Both the position numbers and the translations under genes were made by a program. Below the pieces are notes generated by a model. That model was not told the DNA's origin and made no database searches. It saw only the letters and a list, made by a program, of their open reading frames with translations. From contig CP154954.1 of assembly GCA_039621445.1 (NCBI GenBank), forward strand, positions 2,418,001-2,482,000: a DNA stretch of 64,000 bases. The letters are read 5' to 3'. Positions 54,275 to 64,000 of this stretch are shown one piece after another; position 1 is the stretch's first letter; every line of letters starts with the position of its first letter. The stretch is from Euglena gracilis (lineage: Eukaryota; Euglenida; Euglenophyceae; Euglenales).

Positions 54275-54697
54275 TTAAAGGGGCATTGAAAGGGTTCGGG
54301 GGGCAAAAATGGCGGGGGAAAATATGGAAGAAATGGGTGTTTTCCCATCATTTTTGTTCCCCGTCATTTTTGTCCGGACAAGAAACTCATTTTCTGCTTT
54401 TGGCCACTTTTGACTGGACACCCACCCACCTTTGGAGGCCATCCAAGGCTGGATGGGAATACCTGGCCGCACGAAGGGCGGATCGTTTATTTGGATTTGG
54501 GACAGGGTGCATGTGTGCAGGCGCTCGGGGTTCAGATTCATGATGTCTATTTGGGGCAAGGATGCAACAGGGACACGTTTGATCAGGTGCGTGGCAGGTG
54601 CACACTCATCTAAGCTTGTGCACGGAAGTTTCGGAGAATTTGACAGGGGGCCAAACTGGGCCAGAAGCGAAGTTGGGCACTGGCCATGAACAGACAA
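54275..54697 (-). other. Minus-strand open frame, possible exon, unidentified
   Basis: 140 codons. The middle part reads DECAPATHLIKRVPVASLPQ and IDIMNLNPERLHTCTLSQIQ, well balanced. It is preceded on the minus strand by CAAGCTTAG (acceptor-like) and followed by GGCCAG|GTATTCCC and CCAAAG|GTGGGT donor-like sites, so an exon of about 54418-54613 is conceivable. No family recognised. Confidence 0.25.
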
Positions 54698-55077
54698 GTT
54701 AGTTCATGGAAGGGAGGGAGAGGGTCCCAAGGTCCCAAAAAGTTCCAAAAACAGCATTTCTTCCTGAACTGTACCGAGATATGGGGGGGGGAGGGTCCTG
54801 GGGTCCCAACTGTGCTGCCAACCCCTTCTTGTTTTCGCCGTTCTGTGGAGTGCATGAAGCAAACACTTTTTTCAGTGTCCCATGGACAATGGGAAATGAG
54901 GGATTGAATTTATTTTGAGACCCTTTTTGCGCACAAATGATTGAAATTACACTCCTTTGCACAATTACCCAAATAACTTTTTCGTTTTTGTTTGCGCAGT
55001 TATGCAAGTGAATACAGATAATTAAACCTCACTGGAACCTTTCCTGACGTATTTTTTATTGCATTTAAAATGGATGC

Positions 55078-55377
55078 ATGATTGGGCGGTCTTCTGTCAT
55101 GTTCCCTGAAATGTATTTTCAACCCTCTTACTCATCTTTCCGTCAGCCATTGGACAGGAATCAGATTTCGATGTCTTACAGCCTGACCCAAAAAAATAGA
55201 GTCTTCGCACCCCCTTCTTCAAAGACCTCATTCGCATGCCTTGAAATGCTGCACAAAAGAGCACTTGTGAACCAGGGCAGTTCTCAAGGGACAGAAACGC
55301 CTTTTTTTCTCTTCAGCACCCCCCCCCTTGCGGACCGCACATTAGGCCAAAGGGACAGCCAAAGGCCGATCTGGTGA
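55078..55377 (+). other. Open frame, unidentified
   Basis: 99 codons from an ATT/ATG region, moderately balanced (SYSLTQKNRVFAPPSSKTSF). No splice signals, domain or repeat family recognised; may be chance. Confidence 0.12.
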
Positions 55378-55559
55378 TTGAATGGGGGCAAAATGAAAAT
55401 TCCAAAACCACAGTTTTGACGTTCTGGATGGATGGGCGATGGGGGTCAAGAGGCCCAAGGCATTCCCCCCCCCCAGATTCGACCCATTTTTGCCAAATAT
55501 GCCATTTGCGGCCTTCTTTTTCCCCTGGATTTTGCATTTAATGGGACCGGGTTTTTTTT

Positions 55560-56390
55560 TTCAAATGTGGTTTTGGGGGGGGGCCTGATGTGAACCCCCC
55601 CAAAATCGGTTCTGCAAAGAGTGTGTGTGGGAACTGGACGGCTGGAGGTATTGCTCCCTTTCCTGTTTCCTGTGGCCAGTGACGGCCTCGTGGGATCGGA
55701 ACGCCCCGGGTTGGGATGGGAGGTGACGCTCGACCCCCAAGGCTGTCCCCCAGGTCGGAGGGCACCCCCCTCAGGCTTCTTTTTAAAAAAGTTCGCCCCC
55801 CCCGGGGGGGGTGCTGTGGGTTGTGACGGGGATGAGCAACCCCAAACCCGGGGGGGGGTCGGGTTTTGGGATGGGTGTGGGTACCTCCGCCCCTTGAGGA
55901 GCGGGGCGCTTGGCCCCGCTCCTCCTTACATACAAACTTGGCCCCCCCCTTAAGGTTGGTTTTTGGCCTTTAATTTTAGCGCATGGCCGCCAAAATTCTT
56001 AACATGCAAACTTGGCCCCCGTAAGGTTGGCCCCCGGCCTCACCTTCAATCATGGCCCAGGCCAAGCGCCCGGGGGGGAGGTAGCGCTAACCCCCCCCAA
56101 ATTAAGACACCCCCCCGATTTTCAGCAAAAATCCAAAAAAAACGACCCCCACAACAGTAAGACCCCCCTCGGGATTCTTTGGGGAAAATCCAAAATAGAA
56201 CCCCCCCCCAAACTGTGAAATTGTCCCTGAAATGGTGATTTTTTTTACGTTTTTTTCCATTTTGCCTATCATGTATGTGTCAAAATTGGCATTTTGCAGA
56301 CGTTTTTTTGCTCATTGCCAAAAATCGCCCCAAAACCCCCTTTAGGATTTTCAACAACAAACCCAAAAAGGACACCTGGGGTCTTATTAT
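55560..56390. other. C/G-tract-rich sequence with a short direct repeat
   Basis: ACAAACTTGGCCCCC followed by AAGGTTGG occurs at 55932-55957 and, with CATGCAAACTTGGCCCCC, at 56003-56028. A possible short exon at 55678-55750 (TGTGGCCAG acceptor-like, CCCCCAG|GTCGG donor-like) is not supported further. Confidence 0.45.
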
Positions 56391-56735
56391 TTCAAAAATA
56401 AAATATTATTTATTAATATTAATGTTGATATTAATATTAATATTAACATTAATATTAATAATTATATATTATATTAATAATATATTAAAATATATATAAT
56501 ATAATATAGTATAATACAATATAATATAATACAATGTAATATAACATAATATAATATTATATTATATTATATTATATTATATATAATAATATAATATATA
56601 ATATAATATAATATAATATATAATATAATATAATATCTCTATCTAATATATCTAATATATACTATAATATAAATATAATATCTCTATTATATATCTCTCT
56701 CTCCTCTCTCTCCCCTCTCTTCCTATTATATTATT
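56390..56735. repeat. AT-rich low-complexity array (TAATATAATA type)
   Basis: Interrupted TAATA/ATATA units for about 300 bp, grading into TCTCTCTC-rich sequence at 56695-56720. Confidence 0.95.
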
Positions 56736-56832
56736 CCTTACAGGGGTGCGCCAGCAATGGGGAGGCACCCCGTAGCACAAGCCACCCACCTCCTCCCCAG
56801 GGTTATTGAGAAGAAGCCTGACCCCCCTGCAG

Positions 56833-56931
56833 CGGCTTTTCGCTCACAGCAAAGTCACCCGCGAGCGCCATTTCCTGTGGCTGAATGTGCAGAACTGGAA
56901 CCAGGCTGTATTGGCGAATCCTGATGTCTGA
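56833..56931 (+). CDS. Possible terminal exon, unidentified
   Basis: Preceded by CCCCCCTGCAG. The frame from 56833 is RLFAHSKVTRERHFLWLNVQ then NWNQAVLANPDV and TGA at 56929-56931: 32 codons of highly protein-like sequence in a repeat-poor stretch. Could be the last exon of a gene whose other exons lie outside or are unrecognised. A second frame just downstream (EKMLFTHVGLEESNPSP, 56957-57070) might belong to another exon. No family recognised. Confidence 0.35.
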   Translation, partial: RLFAHSKVTRERHFLWLNVQNWNQAVLANPDV

Positions 56932-57040
56932 CACCCTGCCATCAACCCCCCCCCCGAGAAAATGTTATTCACCCATGTGGGGCTGGAAGAGAGTAACCCC
57001 AGCCCCAGAAACATTGCCCCTCTTCCCCCCGTAAACACCG

Positions 57041-57131
57041 CTAAGGTTTTGTCCTCATGGGAACCTGTCTTCCCCCCCCACCCCCCCCCCCCCCCCCCCC
57101 CCCCCCTAAGGTGTCCTCATGGGAACCTGTC
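57041..57131. repeat. 26-C tract between direct repeats
   Basis: CTAAGGTTTTGTCCTCATGG (57041) and CTAAGGTGTCCTCATGG (57105), each followed by GAACCTGTCT, flank C8-A-C26 (57072-57106). The C-tract thus lies inside a ~64-bp duplication. Confidence 0.9.
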
Positions 57132-58025
57132 TCTTCTTCCAGCCATTTCTGAACTCCCACATGCATTAGATTTTTGATAATGCTGAGCTCTCTGAGTTCT
57201 CACATTAATTGCTCCTCTTATGCCCCACCCCACACAGCCCACAAAAAAGGTATTTCTGGTAAGTTTTTTTTAAAGAAAAATTGTGTATTTGCAAAAAGAT
57301 GGTGGATTTGCAAAAAAACAATGGTGGATTTCTTTGCCAAAGAGTGATTTTATTAAAATTATTTTTTTAAAAAAATCCAAAAATCAGGGAAAATTTTTTT
57401 GCATATTCTTCAAAAACAACAGAAATGCTCTGTGATTGAGTTGTTCCTGTCTTTCCTGCTGGAAAAGCTCGGGGTGGAGGGGGGCATCATGACACGAGGT
57501 AGGAAGCAGGTCTCTGAGGACTCTGAGGACAGGTCAGCGACCACAGGACCAGAAGGCAATTTCCCAGAGGTCCGTCAGAGGAAAAGCATTTGGCATCGAG
57601 AGACATTTGTGACCCTCCCCCTGCTGAGAAAAAATTCCGAAAACCTTGGTTCTTCAACAACTCACGAAACATGCTTTTTCAAGAAAAATATCAAGCAATT
57701 AATAGGAGACAAGTTAGCAGGTGCAAAACGTACAACCATCAAGACCATCAAAGGCAAGTCTATCAAGGCCTCAACATACGAATTAAATATTGGGTTATAA
57801 GATGGCTGGTATCAGTCTTTTGGGAGGGAAGAAGAGGACAAGGATCATGTTTCGTCAGTATGAGAGGCCGGCGCATTTTCAGGGTGATAACCTGGGCAAC
57901 ACAGAGGTGGGTGTAGAACAGGGTCAGGTGGTGCCTCCAAAAATTTATTTGCGCTCCCCCAGAGATGTGAGAATTATCGACATCATCAATGTGCTTTTGT
58001 TTACCAAATGGTCATATTCCATTTA
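57132..58025 (+). other. Overlapping open frames, unidentified
   Basis: Frames at 57399-57800 (133 codons, MTRGRKQVSEDSEDRSATTG in the middle and a Lys-rich end), 57590-57916 and 57790-58025 overlap in three phases. The first has the most protein-like composition but no family; frames may be linked by splicing. Low confidence. Confidence 0.2.
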
Positions 58026-58029
58026 CCTG

Positions 58030-58078
58030 GTGTGTGGGTGTGGGTGGGTGGGTGGGTGGGTGGGTGGTGTTGTGTGTG

Positions 58079-58138
<60 letters not shown>

Positions 58139-58290
58139 GTGTGTGTGTGTGTGTTGTGTGTGTGGGTGGGTGGGTGTAGGTGGGTGTGGGTGTTGTGGGT
58201 GTGGGTGTGTTGTGTGTGTTGTGTGATGTGTGTTGTGTGTGTTGTGTGTGGGTGGGTGGTTGGGTGGGTGGGTAGGTGGGTGTGCAGTGT
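58030..58290. repeat. GT/GGGT microsatellite
   Basis: (GGGT)n at 58040-58066, (TG)n at 58070-58160, then interrupted TGGG/TGTG to 58285. Frames through it (Cys-Val or His-Thr runs) are not genes. Confidence 0.97.
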
Positions 58291-59240
58291 CATTATTTCC
58301 TTCTAACATTCACCTCTAACCACTTAAAGGGTTTAATTGTTGGAACACACATTTTGAGTCATTTTTGCTCATTTCGGAAGAGGAAAGGGTTCAAGGCGGC
58401 CTGCCACAAGTGTCACAGTCCGGTTCCGGCACGCCGGGTTCATGTCCCGGCCATGCCATTGCTTAACACCTGTCCCCCCCCCCGGGGGGGTGACTGACTG
58501 GTTTTTTGGCCCAGAGCCCCCCCCCCCGGGGGGTGGGATGGGCCCGAAAATGAAAAAGTGGCTGGCCTGGCGCCGAAGGCGCTGGAAATTTTTTAGATTT
58601 TTTTGAGATTTTTTTGGCAAATTTTCATTGCCTCCAGGAGAGTGGCCGATCCACCCCCCCCCCCCGGGGGGTAAAGTGACTGACCGGTTTTTTTCGGAAA
58701 AAGTGACTGACTCGTTTTTTCAGAGTGGAAAGTGACCTCCCCCTCCCCCCCCCCGGGTCGCTAAGCAATGGCATGGTCCCGGCTGACCGTCGCGATGGAG
58801 ATGACACAAGAGCTGTACGGCGTGTTGTACTGGCGGGCGGTGCTGCCCCCGGAGGGGGACCAGGGATTTCTTGGAGTTGGAACCCACGGGGGAGGGCACT
58901 CTACCCTGGGGGTCCAGTGGGGGGTTTTCCTCCATTTTTGGCGCGAAGAGCCAGAAATTTTTTTTGAGCCGACCCAAAATTGACTTCCGAAGTTGGGTCC
59001 CTCGGACCACTCTCCAGGGGGGGGGGGACTCTAGGTGGGTGGGTGGGTGGGGGGCAGGGGCTTTGTTTAGCCTTGGACACTTTTTGGCGCCGAAGGCGCT
59101 GAAATTTTTTGAAAAGGGTGCTATTTTTTGGCATTTTTCGCGATTTTTTTTGGGTTGTGGGTTGGGTCCCGAGACCCCCCCCCCCCAGGCCAGGGGGTGG
59201 GTGGGGGGACCCCCCTCCTCCCAGTCTGAAAAACCCCTAG

Positions 59241-59337
59241 TGGGGGATTTCCGGTGTTTCAAAAAAAAATCCCTGGCGGGGACTACCCGGTGTTCGGCCA
59301 CGACTTTGCCCCGGCTCTGCCCCACGACTGCGGCCAG
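59241..59337 (+). CDS. Exon-like island f (A3), unidentified
   Basis: Identical to 24344-24440; immediately upstream of the A3 copy of the 7935 block. Confidence 0.3.
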
Positions 59338-61256
59338 GTCCCCTGTTTGCTGCCACCCTCGGCCCATCCCCCTCCCGCCGCATGCCTTTTGACAGCCACG
59401 GGCTTGAATCGGCTGGCAGCCTTTTGTCAGTCAAAATGTGGGCGTGTTCCCCTCCGGGGCTCCTGCCTCGCCCCCGTGTTGGCGTACTGTGGACGGTCCT
59501 GGCTGTCTGTTGGGGGGCCGCATTTGTTTGTGGTATTCGGATCTGTTCTGTGGCCATTTCCGTTTTTAGCTTTTGGTTTGGTTGCTCAATCCCCCCCGGC
59601 TGGTTTTTTTTGGTTTTTTTTCCAAAAAATAATAATTGTGTTTTTTTAATTCTGAAAAAGCAGCAAAGAAACTCCAAAAAGCAAAAGGGAAAAATAGCCA
59701 GGGGCCCGGCAACGTGATTGCCGCCGATGGCCGTTTTTCCCCCTGCGTTTTCTTTCACATTTGGAGTCAATTTTTTATGGATCAAACCTCTGGTTGGTGT
59801 GTATCCACAGAAAAGATTATGTACCGGTGTGCTCGGGGGCTCGACCATAGCTAGTCCAACTTTTTTTTATTTGGATTATCTGCAGTCGAGTGGAATTTCT
59901 AGTGGACCCTCTGTGGGGAGGGGGTCCACTAGCAGGGCTGGCTAGTGGTAATTTTTTTTCCTGGTGACTGACGCAAAACACAAGAATAAAAGTTTTTTGA
60001 CCCCCCCAAACACCATTTTCAGCCACTTTCGGGATTTTTCGGGACAAAATCAGCCAAAAACAAATTAAAAAACACCATGGCACGCAGTTCCAGAGTTTGG
60101 GGGGGGGGGGCTGAACCCTCCCCCCAGGGAGGGGGTCTAGATGGTGGCTTTTTCCCAGTGACTTGCTAATAAGGCCAATAGTCTAGCTGGCCAGTAACAT
60201 GACTGGCAAACCCCCCTGTGGGATATAAGTTGGGGTTTTAAATCAAGGAGTTGTTGGTCAAAACACGACCCACCCAAGAACGACCCCAACGCCCCCAAAA
60301 TGGCAGTTTTTGGCAAAATCTGTTTAAAGAATAACGGCTTTTCAATGATGGGCAGTCACAGGGATAAGCAAAAAAAATCAGTTTTGGGGATTTGCGGCCG
60401 AAAAAAAAAAAGTCCAGATGTCTTTCAATTTTCTTCCAAGTCATAAGTCAGGGTTTGCCAGATCTTAACCCGGAGAGTGTATTTGTGGGAGGCTTGTGGA
60501 CCTCAAAGTATATCCCACCCCCCACCCCTGGGGAGCTCGGCCGGACCCACCCTCCCCCCCCCCGGGTCCAAGACAAAAAAAAACCCTGTGCAGGTCACAG
60601 GTAGTTTTTTTCCCACTACCTGGCCCTGCTGGTGGACCACTGGGGGGATTCACCAGTAGGATTTCCACTGGCCAGATTTTGAACTGGCCGTAGTCGAGCG
60701 AGCCCCCCCCCCCCCTCAGGGGCACTGTGAACCCTGAAAACAGAAACCTGACGGGGAGGTTGGAGGTTGGCCCCAGATCCCCCCGGGGCCTTCCAAGTTA
60801 AACAGAAACCTGGCCCTGGCTCGTTCTGTTTTGCCCAGGGGGAAAGCGTTGAAGGGCCAGGCAAGGCTTGTTTGGGCTGGGAAGAACAAGGCCGAGCGTA
60901 GATATGTAAAACCCGGCGTTTTTCCGGGGTTCATTTAATCAGTGTGTATTTCCCCCAAGTTTCTTCACGGAACTGTTTTTTTACTCGGACAGTATGTGCT
61001 TGGCTTGTCGGGTCTGTTGGTGTACAGGGGCAACAAAAAAGGGTGATGAAAGGTGGCAGGCTTGACCAATTTTCTCCCTTTGTTGTTGTTGTTGTTGCAC
61101 CCCCCCCCCCGAGAGCAAAAAATCCATCACCGTCCAGGTGCCCTTTGGCGGCTGGACTGGACAGGAAACCAAATTCGTCAATGGACCGGAAGGGGAAAAA
61201 ATAGCTGGAAACAGGCTTCTGCGTAAGAACCCTGGGTTTTTGGGTCCCCCAGGACC

Positions 61257-61265
61257 CCCCCCCCC
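61257..61265. other. Deletion joint in A3
   Basis: A C-tract corresponding to about 9738 in A1 is fused directly to AATTTCGACC(C/T)GTCCGAGAG (12936 in A1). About 3.2 kb is missing, including the TTAGGG element, the long fold-back and island a. Both sides abut C-rich sequence. Confidence 0.85.
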
Positions 61266-62592
61266 AATTTCGACCCGTCCGAGAGTGCTGACACCGAGGC
61301 CGTCGGTTCCTCGGCGTCGCCCGGCGCTCATGCCACAAAATTTCCACCGGGTTTCTTTTAATTCAGAAGACCCCCCTAAGCGGGGTCCAGGCAAGACCCC
61401 TGGGTTCGATCTGGACCAACCCCCCACCTGCCCTCCCGGGAGGGGGGGGGCAAATTCTCTTGAGATATGCCCTGTTTTGGGTCACAAATTGCAGAAGGGC
61501 AAGAAATGTCTACTATTTTTGATTTATTTTGGTCGAAGATGAGGGCGTTTTTTCTCATTGGTTAGCGGGTCCTGGGGGGGTTCTGGGGGGGTCCCGCAAC
61601 TTTTTGGCAAAAATTTTGCAGCACAAGATGAGGTTATTTTGAAGACTGGGGGGTCCGGGGGGGCGGTAGCCCCCCCCCCCCCGGCAGCGGGCGCCGAAGG
61701 CGCCCGGAACTCCACGGTCAGTGGGTTATGTGGGTACCGCCCCCCCCCCCGGTAGGTCCTGGGGGTCCTGGGGGGGGGGAACTGGCCATGACTCTTGGTT
61801 AGGCAATAAAAGGTGGTTTTGAGTGACTGATTCATCAACCGAGGTCACAAAGAAGGAATCAATGCCTTGTCTTCTTGAGTTCCAGGCTCAGTTGCCTTCG
61901 ACACTCATCCCCAGAAAGCACCCGAAATCCAGGCACCTGAAATTATGATTAAATGTTAATATAACCTTCTCGTGTGCATTTTCCCCAAACCGGCCAATCA
62001 TGCCATTTTTGGCGCTTGTTAGGGCAAAAAGAGTGAAAAATGCAAAAAAAGTTTTCAGCTAGAACCGCCAGAAGGAAAAACGCTTGAGTGCTGGTTACCC
62101 CCCCCCCCCCCGGGTCGGTCAGGACCCCCTTGTCCAGCCAATCAGCAACTTTTTTCCAACCAGCAGCTTTTTTCCCAGCCCCGGCCCCTCCCCCCCCCCC
62201 CGCCAACGAGTTTTATTTGTTTCCAGCTGCCCAAAGGGTGGCTGGACAGTAACAGATTTTTCGCTTTGGGGGGGGGGCAAAAATGGGCCAAACCCGGGCA
62301 AAAAATGTGTCGGAAGAGGGCAATGATATTTTGCATAATTGGCAGTTTTTTTGGACATTTTTTGCAGTTTCGAGTTTTTGGTGCCTGGTTCAACCCGGGT
62401 CCGGCCCAGTTCCAGCCCGGGACCCGGGGGGGGGGGGTCAGCCAGCAACCTTTTTCCAGGCCAGCCCAAGTTTTCCAGCCTCTGCGATGGACCCCCTTGA
62501 TCCAAATGATGACCTAAAATGGCAACGGAGTGTGAGATTGCCAAAAATGTTTTTAAATAAGATAGGAAGTGTTTGTTGTTGCTTCATTTCAG

Positions 62593-62712
62593 ATTTTGCA
62601 CTCCTCCTTTGACCATGAGTGCTTGCGGATCGGAGTTCTGTTTCAACCTTTTGGAGGAAATCGATGTGCATGCAGTTCAACGCTGATTGGTGGAAATTCA
62701 AAACCAGATTTT
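62593..62712 (+). pseudogene. Exon-like island d (A3), frameshifted
   Basis: Same acceptor and start as the A1 and A2 islands, with ATTTTGCAC replacing GTTTTGCGC. One G is missing near 62671 (GCATGCAG for GCATGGCAG), which breaks the frame after about 27 codons. Confidence 0.4.
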
Positions 62713-63142
62713 TGATTGGGAAAAAAATGGCCCCCAAAAATATGTTTCCATTGTTTCCATTTCTGTCAGCCCCTAAAAGGACTAAAATGGCCAACACCGC
62801 GTTAAATGACCTAAACCCCCCTCCAAATAGCCTGGCGGGGCCCTTGCTCCTGGCGGGGGCCGAATAACCTGGCGGGGGGCAAAAAAAGATGGTTCCGGTA
62901 ACTTGGCACCCCCCTTTTTAGGCAAATTCCTTCACAGCGCTGAAAAAAAAAAGAGAGCCCAAATAGCCTGGCATGGGGGAGGGGCAGGGCCAAAAGTTGG
63001 TTCCAATAACCTGGCACCCCGCCAGGGCATTGGGGGGGGGGGGTCACAATGACCTCAAATGGCCCGAAATGATCCGCCCATACGGGGCCAAAAAGTCATC
63101 TTCGGATTTTTAGGTTTTTTTACGGCATTTGGGCCACTTTAG

Positions 63143-63346
63143 GAAGTGCCGATGCCCGTGGCCCATCCCGTGCGGCGGCAGCTGGTGGCGCAGTACGCCC
63201 GGCACCCGGACTTCGACGTGGCCGACATCTTCGTGGGCAACCACAAGCGGCCTGGCCAGTGCTGCGGGGTTCGCCTCCGCGGGGTGGGGGTGGCGCACAA
63301 CACCGCAGAGCACACCGCGCAGAAGCAAACTCACTTCGGGCCATAA
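63143..63346 (+). CDS. Exon-like island b (A3)
   Basis: Same island with GAAGTG for GGAGTG at the start (G to E). At the 3' side this copy has GGGGTGGCGCAC in place of GGGGTGTCGCGCAC, so its downstream frame differs and reaches TAA at 63344-63346. Confidence 0.45.
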   Translation, partial: EVPMPVAHPVRRQLVAQYARHPDFDVADIFVGNHKRPGQCCGVRLRGVGVAHNTAEHTAQKQTHFGP

Positions 63347-63778
63347 CACCGAAATCCGAATTGGAAGTTCCAGCTGTTTGTTTGGGCTGTTTAGGGGGTC
63401 AAGGCTTGAAGTCAAGGAGTTTTTGGCCCAAATCCAACTCCCCCAAAATGACCCTGAAACCAAATGGGCAATTTTTAGCAAAGTACAGCATTTTTGATGT
63501 TGGTCAGTCACATGGAAATGGCCAAAAATAGTTTGGGGGGGGGTTTCAACCAAAAAAAATCGTCCCCAGCGGCTTTCATTTTTCTTCGCTGGGGGTTTAT
63601 AAATCAAGCTTTGGTTGGTCATCATGGGGGGGGGGGTTATGAGTGGGGGGGGGTATGACAGTGGGGGGATTATAACTGAAGAGGCAGTTCCCCCCCCATT
63701 TATAAACCTCCCCCCTTCGGCTGACCAACCAAACCAGATCTCATAAACCCGGGGGGTTTGTGGGTTGGGGGGTTCCGT

Positions 63779-63967
63779 CCATCCTTTTGAACGGAACGGG
63801 GGACAATAGCTGTGTGATTGAGAACCACCCCAAGGGCCAAGCGTTGAGGTAATGCCGAAGGGGTGGAGGAACCATGAGCGGCAGTGGAAGCAGCACCAGT
63901 GGTATGGGATGGGGTCCAATTCGGCTTAAGCGACACCCTGGTCAGGATTCCAAATTTTCCGGGGACC
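63779..63967 (-). repeat. Fold-back inversion at the right end of A3
   Basis: Up to GGTTCCGTCC (63780) the order follows A1 to about 15727. From there the sequence is the reverse complement of A1 15912-15730, then AAAGAAAAAAAGCCTG, not found in A1. Eight or nine substitutions separate it from A1 over ~185 bp. Confidence 0.9.
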
Positions 63968-64000
63968 AAAGAAAAAAAGCCTGTTTTGCAATTGAAGATG

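Larger units (their letters stand above)
58643..64000. repeat. Segmental duplication copy A3 (partial, runs off window)
   Basis: 58643-59455 matches the A1 terminal block (23739-24558); 59455 onward matches 7935 onward. Relative to A1 it lacks about 3.2 kb (a jump from about 9738 to 12936 at 61265), a further ~180 bp at 61372 and pieces near 61566-61790. It ends in a fold-back at 63779. The substitution level is visibly higher than between A1 and A2, so A3 is the most diverged copy. Confidence 0.93.

Noticed and set aside
58001-58309. His/Thr-rich minus and Cys/Val-rich plus frames
   Set aside because: Translations of a GT microsatellite.
58415-58460. tRNA-like T-arm GCCGGG-TTCATGT-CCCGGC
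   Set aside because: The B-box-like word is present, but no A box, anticodon arm or acceptor stem can be folded around it.

Overview
The window looks like a piece of a repeat-rich nuclear genome of a eukaryote, most likely an alga or other protist. Reasons: no dense operon-like coding; short GC-rich open islands bounded by GT..AG-type splice signals (best: CACAG before 12588 and GAG|GTGAGT at 12870); an interstitial TTAGGG tract; a decayed retroelement Gag-like gene; many microsatellites and dozens of C or G homopolymers (up to 26 C). I cannot name the species.

Layout. 1-5030: non-duplicated sequence, no recognisable gene, with a cluster of degenerate GCGC-TAT-GCGC palindromes at 1137-1550. 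5033-7934: a Gag-like retroelement gene broken by a frameshift and stops, cut off by the duplicated sequence. 7935-50879 and 58643-64000: a nested array of near-identical segmental duplications. I use these names: A1 (7935-24558), A2 (24559-40445), B1 (40446-49956), B2 (49957-50879, partial) and A3 (58643-64000, running off the window). A1 and A2 are head-to-tail copies about 16.6 kb apart. B1 and B2 re-duplicate the last ~6.4 kb of A2, with extra internal tandem copies. 50880-58642: a non-duplicated island with hairpins, microsatellites and a few unidentified open frames.

Inside the array, long noncoding stretches separate short plus-strand exon-like islands that recur once per copy. One is a clear fragment of a GT31 beta-1,3-galactosyltransferase-type domain (DDDTYVHVPRL). 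Two others (12588-12870 and 15127-15276) weakly resemble exostosin or GT90 glycosyltransferases. The rest I cannot identify. No complete gene can be assembled: several islands carry frameshifts, and where copies differ the changes are mostly non-synonymous. The islands may be exons of a multi-exon gene family or already dead copies.

The most unusual feature is the record of fold-back rearrangement: a 46-bp hairpin that reads in the opposite orientation in one copy, a 134-bp micro-inversion fixed in one tandem subunit, an inverted fold-back at the end of A3, a ~225-bp long hairpin beside a TTAGGG-bearing inverted-repeat element, and several unrelated perfect 12-bp hairpins. Together with tandem duplications nested at 0.4, 0.65, 1.0, ~6.4 and 16.6 kb, this suggests repeated template switching during replication, which is inference.
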